Below are positions 5,893-9,069 of a DNA stretch of 9,069 nt, piece after piece. Each line of letters begins with the position of its first letter. Position 1 is the first letter of the stretch. The DNA lies in the NCBI GenBank assembly GCA_036274695.1, contig DASUFF010000112.1, positions 1 to 9,069 on the forward strand, read 5' to 3'. The notes beneath the pieces are model-generated. The model was not told where the DNA came from. It did not search any database and saw nothing but the letters and a program-made list of their open reading frames with translations. A program made the translations under genes and the position numbers. This stretch comes from DASUFF01 sp036274695. GTDB taxonomy: Bacteria; UBA10199; JACPAL01; GCA-016699445.

Positions 5893-7030
5893 AGAGGGGC
5901 TTCCAGCGTTCCGGACCGCGGGCAAGGGCTTTTCGCTCCACCCTTCTCTCCAAGAAAATACGGAGGGAACCCGATTCCAGATCGAGGAACGGCGAGATCT
6001 CCCCGGGAAGGCCGAATTTTTCCCGGCTCAGAAAATCCGCGAGATCCCGGACGTCCTTCGCGGAAATCCCCTTCCAAAGGCCCCGGACGAAATCCTCGCG
6101 CTCGTCCGCATCCAATCCCAATTTCTTAAGATCGGGCTTCAGGGCGCGCTTTTCTGACAGGACGAAAATCGGAGCGATTTCCAAGGACCGCGGTCTTGCG
6201 CCCTTGAGGTCGCCTGGTTCGAGCGTGAAATGCACCTTGGAATCCCTGTCCGAAAAGCGCCACTTGGCGGGCACCGGCGCGGCGCTCGAGGCCAACATCA
6301 CGCGGTCGAAATGCCCGGAGGCGCGGAGATTTTCCCAAAAGGCGTCCCCCAATTCCGACGGAAGCCTCCGGAAACCCGACAGCGCCTCCTCGACGAAGGC
6401 GTCCCCATAATGCGCCCGGATCCCCTCCAGGGTCCAGGCGGCTTGCGCCCCGATTTCCGCCGGAGTCTGATCGAAAACGGAGACCAGAACGCCCGGCGAT
6501 CCCTGGGTGGTGCGAATAACGCCGGCGACCATCCACGGAGGAACGCCCGTCAACGACGAAAACTCATTCACTTCCAGAGGCGGAGTCCCGTCGCCGAAAA
6601 GGCGCAGTCCGCCGTGCACGACGATCTCGCGGATCCAGGGAGGGGCCTCGTCGAGCTTGGGCCGCAAAGACTCGAGCTCATCGAGCGAACCGTCCGCCCG
6701 GCGCAGCATCCGGTCCCTCGTGGCGAGGGCGACGTTCGTGACCTCGTTGAGCCGCCCCTCGCGCTCGCGGTTGTGGGCCAGCATCCTCTCCCAGCGCCGG
6801 ATATCGGTGTCGGGGGCTTCCAGGAGGAAGCGCGCGGTTTGTCCCGGTTCGCGGGGAGGGGCCGACGGGTGGACGGCGCCTTCAAAGATTTCGAACGCCA
6901 GCTTCGCATAGGACTGAAAGCCGTCGGCGTCGAACGAAGGGGCCGGCAAAGGGGCCTGAGCAAGCCGCTCGAAACTGTACGAGACCGACCAAAGCCGCGC
7001 GAGGGAACCCAGAGAGGGGGTCAAGATCAT
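5891..7030 (-). CDS. Unrecognised 379-residue cysteine-free protein
   Basis: I do not recognise a family. ATG 7030 is the only start candidate before an in-frame TAG upstream (at about 7066), and the protein has a credible composition: mixed alpha/beta, no cysteine at all, tryptophans spread evenly, many Arg/Glu. No signal peptide or membrane helix is evident, so it is probably cytoplasmic. Visible segments: RRWERMLAHNREREGRLNEV (78-97, likely helix), PPWIREIVVHGGLRLFGDG (about 129-147), EVNEFSSLTGVPPWMVAGVI (about 152-171), a proline/aspartate-bounded helix region near 190-225, and a helical C-terminal third (LKKLGLDADEREDFVRGLWKG, LADFLSREKFGLPG). It ends 6 bases into the flank of the SWIB terminator and is transcribed towards it. 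No Shine-Dalgarno; a hairpin sits directly before the start codon. Long competing plus-strand frames over it are Arg-rich shadows. Confidence 0.75.
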   Translation of the reverse strand: MILTPSLGSLARLWSVSYSFERLAQAPLPAPSFDADGFQSYAKLAFEIFEGAVHPSAPPREPGQTARFLLEAPDTDIRRWERMLAHNREREGRLNEVTNVALATRDRMLRRADGSLDELESLRPKLDEAPPWIREIVVHGGLRLFGDGTPPLEVNEFSSLTGVPPWMVAGVIRTTQGSPGVLVSVFDQTPAEIGAQAAWTLEGIRAHYGDAFVEEALSGFRRLPSELGDAFWENLRASGHFDRVMLASSAAPVPAKWRFSDRDSKVHFTLEPGDLKGARPRSLEIAPIFVLSEKRALKPDLKKLGLDADEREDFVRGLWKGISAKDVRDLADFLSREKFGLPGEISPFLDLESGSLRIFLERRVERKALARGPERWKPL

Positions 7031-7031
7031 G

Positions 7032-7047
7032 GGGGCGTTATCGCCCC
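7032..7047 (-). promoter_or_regulatory. Hairpin touching the start codon of the 379-residue gene
   Basis: Perfect six-pair stem GGGGCG/CGCCCC around the four-base loop ATAA (coding strand), ending one base before ATG 7030. It occupies the place where a ribosome binding site would be expected, and none is seen elsewhere in the leader. May restrict initiation; could equally be a chance GC-rich palindrome. Confidence 0.45.
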
Positions 7048-7121
7048 GCGGAAACGGGAGATGCTAGAAAAAGTCGGATAGCCATGCACTTTGGGCGCAC
7101 GGTGGTGAGCATGGATAAAAT

Positions 7122-7406
7122 CTACGGAGCGCTTCCCAGACACGGGCACTGACACATCACGCCGGCCACGGGGAAGATGGGCACGCCCTGCCCCGGGACA
7201 TAGTGGTTGTCCTGGCAGATTTGCGCGATCCGGTCGCTTTCTCCGGCGCACTCGTCGGCGGCGCAGAGCACGATGTCCCTCCGGGGATCGATGCGCGGGG
7301 CCGCCCTCTTCGCGGCGGCGTTCGGATCGGGAAAGAACATCGACATCCACGTGCCCGCCAAGAGGCAGGAAACCAAAAGGACGGGAAGGTACGGCCGGCA
7401 CTTCAT
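7122..7406 (-). CDS. Small cysteine-rich exported protein, unknown family
   Basis: 94 residues from ATG 7406, 11 bases after the stop of the DUF4197 gene, so very likely the second gene of that transcript. N-terminus MKCRPYLPVLLVSCLLAGTWMSMFF is a signal peptide or membrane anchor; LVSC at 11-14 looks like a lipobox, although the hydrophobic stretch before it is short and continues after it, so lipoprotein status is doubtful. The remaining chain has six cysteines: C48 and C53 (LCAADEC), C64 (IAQICQDN), and C85, C87, C89 in a terminal CQCPC. They could form three disulfides or bind metal in the envelope. Upstream GGCGGT is a weak ribosome binding site. I know no matching family. A competing 138-residue frame over the same bases is Arg/Pro-rich and lacks a signal peptide, so I prefer this one. 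Confidence 0.62.
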   Translation of the reverse strand: MKCRPYLPVLLVSCLLAGTWMSMFFPDPNAAAKRAAPRIDPRRDIVLCAADECAGESDRIAQICQDNHYVPGQGVPIFPVAGVMCQCPCLGSAP

Positions 7407-7417
7407 ACACCGCCAGT

Positions 7418-8164
7418 TTACGCCTTTTTGTCGACGCTTCCAAAAACCTTCTTCAGCAGATCGGTCACCCGCGCGGCGGGGTTGGTGCGGATCTTCTTTT
7501 CCTCCGAAGCGACGAGCTTGAACAACCCGGAAATCGCCTTTTCGGTGACGTAGGCGTCGAGGTCCGGGTTAACGGGCGCCACACCGGGCACCAGGTTGTA
7601 CTTGGAGACCAGGGGCTTCCAATATTTCGTCAGCTGGACCGTATCGACGGCCCTTCGGACGATGGGCATGAACTTCGTCTTGAGCGGTCCGGAGGTCTTC
7701 GATTTCAGATAAGACGTGGCCGCGTCGTTCGGGCCGTTCAAGATCTCAAAGCCGTCCTTGATGGTCAACGACTTCACGGCATCCAGGAAGACGGGCGCCG
7801 CCTCCTTGGCGGCCTCCTCGGCGGCGCGGTTCAGCGTCGTCACGAACTTCTCCACTTGATCCTGAAGCCCGACTTTTTCGGCGAAGTCCTTCACCTTTTG
7901 CGCGTCGGGCGGGAACGGTATCTTAATACGGGGATTTTTGTAGAAGCCGTTTACCTTGGAGGCCAGGCCGGCCGCGTGCTTCGAGCCGATCGACAGAGCC
8001 TCCTTGAGCCCGTCGATGACCTGCTCGTTGCTCAAGCGTCCCCGGCCCTTCAGGATCTCCTCCGCGCCCTTTTCGATCGCCCCCCAATCGATGGCGGACG
8101 CCGGCGGCACGCTCCACGTCGTCAGACAAACGGCGAAAAGAAGGACGGCGAGTCTCTTTTTCAT
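7418..8164 (-). CDS. Exported DUF4197-family protein
   Basis: 248 residues, normal length for DUF4197, a helical family of unknown function in Gram-negative bacteria. Signal peptide MKKRLAVLLFAVCLTTWSVPPASA, cleavage near 24 before IDW, so periplasmic. Family hallmarks appear in order: LSNEQVIDGLKEALSIGSKHA (44-64), FYKNPRIKIPFPPDAQKV (74-91), NRAAEEAAKEAAPVFLDAVKSLTIKDGFEILNGPNDAATSYL (112-153), MPIVRRAVDTV (166-176), YWKPLV (181-186), and the conserved end DLDAYVTEKAISGLFKLVASEEKKIRTNPAARVTDLLKKVFG (201-242). All parts are intact. ATG 8164 has GGAG six bases away (CGGAGACACC), in a leader that can fold so as to cover it. First gene of a pair with the cysteine-rich protein. Confidence 0.95.
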   Translation of the reverse strand: MKKRLAVLLFAVCLTTWSVPPASAIDWGAIEKGAEEILKGRGRLSNEQVIDGLKEALSIGSKHAAGLASKVNGFYKNPRIKIPFPPDAQKVKDFAEKVGLQDQVEKFVTTLNRAAEEAAKEAAPVFLDAVKSLTIKDGFEILNGPNDAATSYLKSKTSGPLKTKFMPIVRRAVDTVQLTKYWKPLVSKYNLVPGVAPVNPDLDAYVTEKAISGLFKLVASEEKKIRTNPAARVTDLLKKVFGSVDKKA

Positions 8165-8225
8165 GGTGTCTCCGTTAGGGATAACTTTTTAGACACCTCT
8201 TCCCGGATTTTTGGAACAAAAAGTT
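8165..8225 (-). promoter_or_regulatory. DUF4197 leader with two mutually exclusive helices, one hiding the ribosome binding site
   Basis: On the coding strand, in order: AACTTTTT (8225-8218), GGTGTCT (8197-8191) directly joined to AAAAAGTT (8190-8183), then AGACACC (8171-8165) ending at the ATG. AACTTTTT is the exact complement of AAAAAGTT (eight pairs), and GGTGTCT of AGACACC (seven pairs). The second helix takes up part of the GGAG ribosome binding site (8173-8170) and all bases between it and the ATG. The two helices interleave, so they form alternatives or a pseudoknot. Seen directly in the sequence; switching function is inferred. Confidence 0.45.
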
Positions 8226-8254
8226 GAAGCCCCCCGGGGAATCCCCCATCCCCG

Positions 8255-8273
8255 AATCAGGTTTCACCTGATT
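8255..8273. repeat. Perfect 8-base inverted repeat AATCAGGT-TTC-ACCTGATT
   Basis: Left arm 8255-8262, three-base spacer, right arm 8266-8273. It lies between the 206-residue gene and the DUF4197 gene. No T-run follows on either strand, so it is a poor terminator by itself; the size and symmetry would suit an operator for a dimeric repressor or an RNA hairpin. The rest of 8165-8358 holds G/C runs (8231-8253) and an imperfect GC-rich palindrome near 8313-8344, no gene. Confidence 0.5.
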
Positions 8274-8358
8274 GTCGCAGAATCGCTCACTTTCTAAGGA
8301 TAATGTGTCTCGAAGGCCGCGCGCTCCGAAAAGCGCAGGCCGGTCAACGCGTGTTGAA

Positions 8359-8979
8359 TCAATCGGGGGGATAATAGCCGGCCGACTCGGCATCCAGCGT
8401 GCGCGTGGCGTCGGCACAGGAATCGATCACGGTCGGATCGGGAGGAAGCTTCTCGGCATCGAAGGTTTTTAGGGGAACCGTCGCCTTTTTACGGTCCAAC
8501 CGGCAGATCACTAACTCCCGCCCGGCATCCCGGCGAGTCAGCTTGAGGGTTTGGTAATTCAAATCCGCCGTTTCGACGACGGCCTCTTCGATCAGGTAGA
8601 ACTTGTCGCGTCCGGGATCGAGTTTCCATTTCAGGATCCGGTCGCCGTTCGGGCTTTCCGTGCCCAGGAGACCGACCGGATAGAGAGACGGGGAACCGGG
8701 CCATCGCGTGGTCCGCGTATGAACCTTATAACCGCCGTCCTTCTTCTTGAAGAAAATCCAAAGGGAACGGTTCCCGCCGCCGTCGGAAGACGCGCGCGAA
8801 ACGACGGCGACGACGTCGTCCCGGCCGTCGCGGTTCAAATCCCCTTCCAGACGGCTCTCGACCTGCGAATTCGCGGGGATCAAGTCCCTCCAATCCTTGG
8901 TCAAGGCCGCGGACGTCGCCGGCAAGACCAGATCCAAGAAGAAGGCGGCGGCCACCGGGATGGTGAAAATAGGTTTCAC
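8359..8979 (-). CDS. Exported protein with FG-GAP/EF-hand-like calcium loop, otherwise unknown
   Basis: 206 residues from GTG 8979. Signal peptide MKPIFTIPVAAAFFLDLVLPATSA with cleavage near 24-25. The mature part opens with DWRDLIPANSQVESRLEGDL, then DLNRDGRDDVVAVVS (47-61), a calcium-binding loop of the kind found in FG-GAP/VCBS and EF-hand-like proteins, placed before a beta strand. This N-terminal 'value of a document/field, here computed for a number' arrangement of EGDLNxDGxDDVV followed by SLWIFFKKKDGGYKV (72-86) resembles single-domain FG-GAP-like secreted proteins. Two cysteines remain (C159, C188), able to make one disulfide. C-terminal part (~140-206) is beta-rich and unrecognised. 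Envelope or secreted location is likely; function unknown. The GTG has only GAGG two bases away, too close to act normally; a good promoter places the transcription start on or next to the GTG. GTG at codon 9 is an alternative but would shorten the signal peptide. Confidence 0.75.
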   Translation of the reverse strand: MKPIFTIPVAAAFFLDLVLPATSAALTKDWRDLIPANSQVESRLEGDLNRDGRDDVVAVVSRASSDGGGNRSLWIFFKKKDGGYKVHTRTTRWPGSPSLYPVGLLGTESPNGDRILKWKLDPGRDKFYLIEEAVVETADLNYQTLKLTRRDAGRELVICRLDRKKATVPLKTFDAEKLPPDPTVIDSCADATRTLDAESAGYYPPD

Positions 8980-8985
8980 GGCCTC

Positions 8986-9014
8986 AATCTATCAAAGACG
9001 AGGCCCCGTTTCAA
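8986..9014 (-). promoter_or_regulatory. Promoter of the 206-residue gene, possibly giving a leaderless message
   Basis: Coding strand: TTGAAA (9014-9009, five of six consensus bases), 17-base spacer, TAGATT (8991-8986, four of six). The expected transcription start, about seven bases after the -10 box, falls at about 8979, the G of the GTG start codon. The -35 box overlaps the stop codon of the upstream partial gene. Confidence 0.5.
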
Positions 9015-9069
9015 ACGCGCTTGTACCGACGCCACAACAAAACGGCTACGAGCGCCAAGGTGATGAACG
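9011..9069 (-). CDS. C-terminal end of a membrane-anchored protein (partial)
   Basis: The minus strand reads FITLALVAVLLWRRYKRV then TGA (9013-9011): a hydrophobic segment followed by a basic tail. This is how a C-terminal single membrane helix with positive-inside end looks, and also resembles C-terminal sorting anchors. Only 18 residues and the stop lie in the window, so the protein cannot be named and the frame could be chance. Confidence 0.38.
   Translation of the reverse strand, partial: FITLALVAVLLWRRYKRV

Noticed and set aside
6230..7081. Plus-strand frame of 283 codons opposite the 379-residue gene
   Set aside because: Arg/Gly/Pro/Gln-rich shadow composition and no ribosome binding site; the minus-strand product has a more natural composition, though neither is matched to a family, so this rejection is less secure than the others.
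7082..7114. Inverted repeat CCATGC/GCATGG after the cysteine-rich gene as terminator
   Set aside because: Only six pairs with a 21-base loop, and the T-run on the minus strand starts about ten bases after the stem; too weak to call.
8313..8344. GC-rich imperfect palindrome downstream of the 206-residue gene as terminator
   Set aside because: Stem has mismatches and is not followed by a T-run on the minus strand.

Overview
The window is GC-rich, gene-dense bacterial chromosome with short intergenic gaps and overlapping genes. The genes with signal peptides and the periplasmic murein transglycosylase point to a Gram-negative organism. The mix of an Slt70-like lytic transglycosylase, a DUF4197 protein, a free-standing SWIB protein and a SUFU-domain protein would suit a deltaproteobacterium-like or related lineage, but nothing here fixes the taxon. 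I see no mobile element, CRISPR array, rRNA or tRNA.

Region A (about 1-3253, minus strand) is a tight operon of three genes. A DTW-domain protein (probable tRNA aminocarboxypropyltransferase) comes first, then an Slt70-like soluble lytic transglycosylase, then a DEDD-type 3'-5' exonuclease that runs off the left edge. Both junctions are 4-base stop/start overlaps (TTGA and ATGA), so translation is probably coupled, although the three products act in unrelated processes: tRNA modification, cell wall, and nucleic acid trimming.

Region B (3327-5813, plus strand) starts divergently from region A. It holds an unusual 520-residue SDR-fold protein with an N-terminal extension, a four-cysteine knuckle and no catalytic tyrosine. 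A SUFU-domain protein overlaps its end by 7 bases. After a 70-base gap comes a small basic SWIB/MDM2-domain protein with a very strong ribosome binding site. A rho-independent terminator closes the region.

Region C (5891-9069, minus strand) holds an unrecognised cysteine-free 379-residue protein, a two-gene unit (exported DUF4197 protein, then a small cysteine-rich exported protein), an exported 206-residue protein with an FG-GAP/EF-hand-like calcium loop, and at the right edge the last 19 codons of a probable membrane-anchored protein. The DUF4197 leader can form two mutually exclusive helices, one of which hides the ribosome binding site. I consider this the best candidate regulatory element in the window. 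The other item worth following is the SDR-SUFU-SWIB neighbourhood, which combines two domain families better known from eukaryotes with an SDR that looks catalytically altered.
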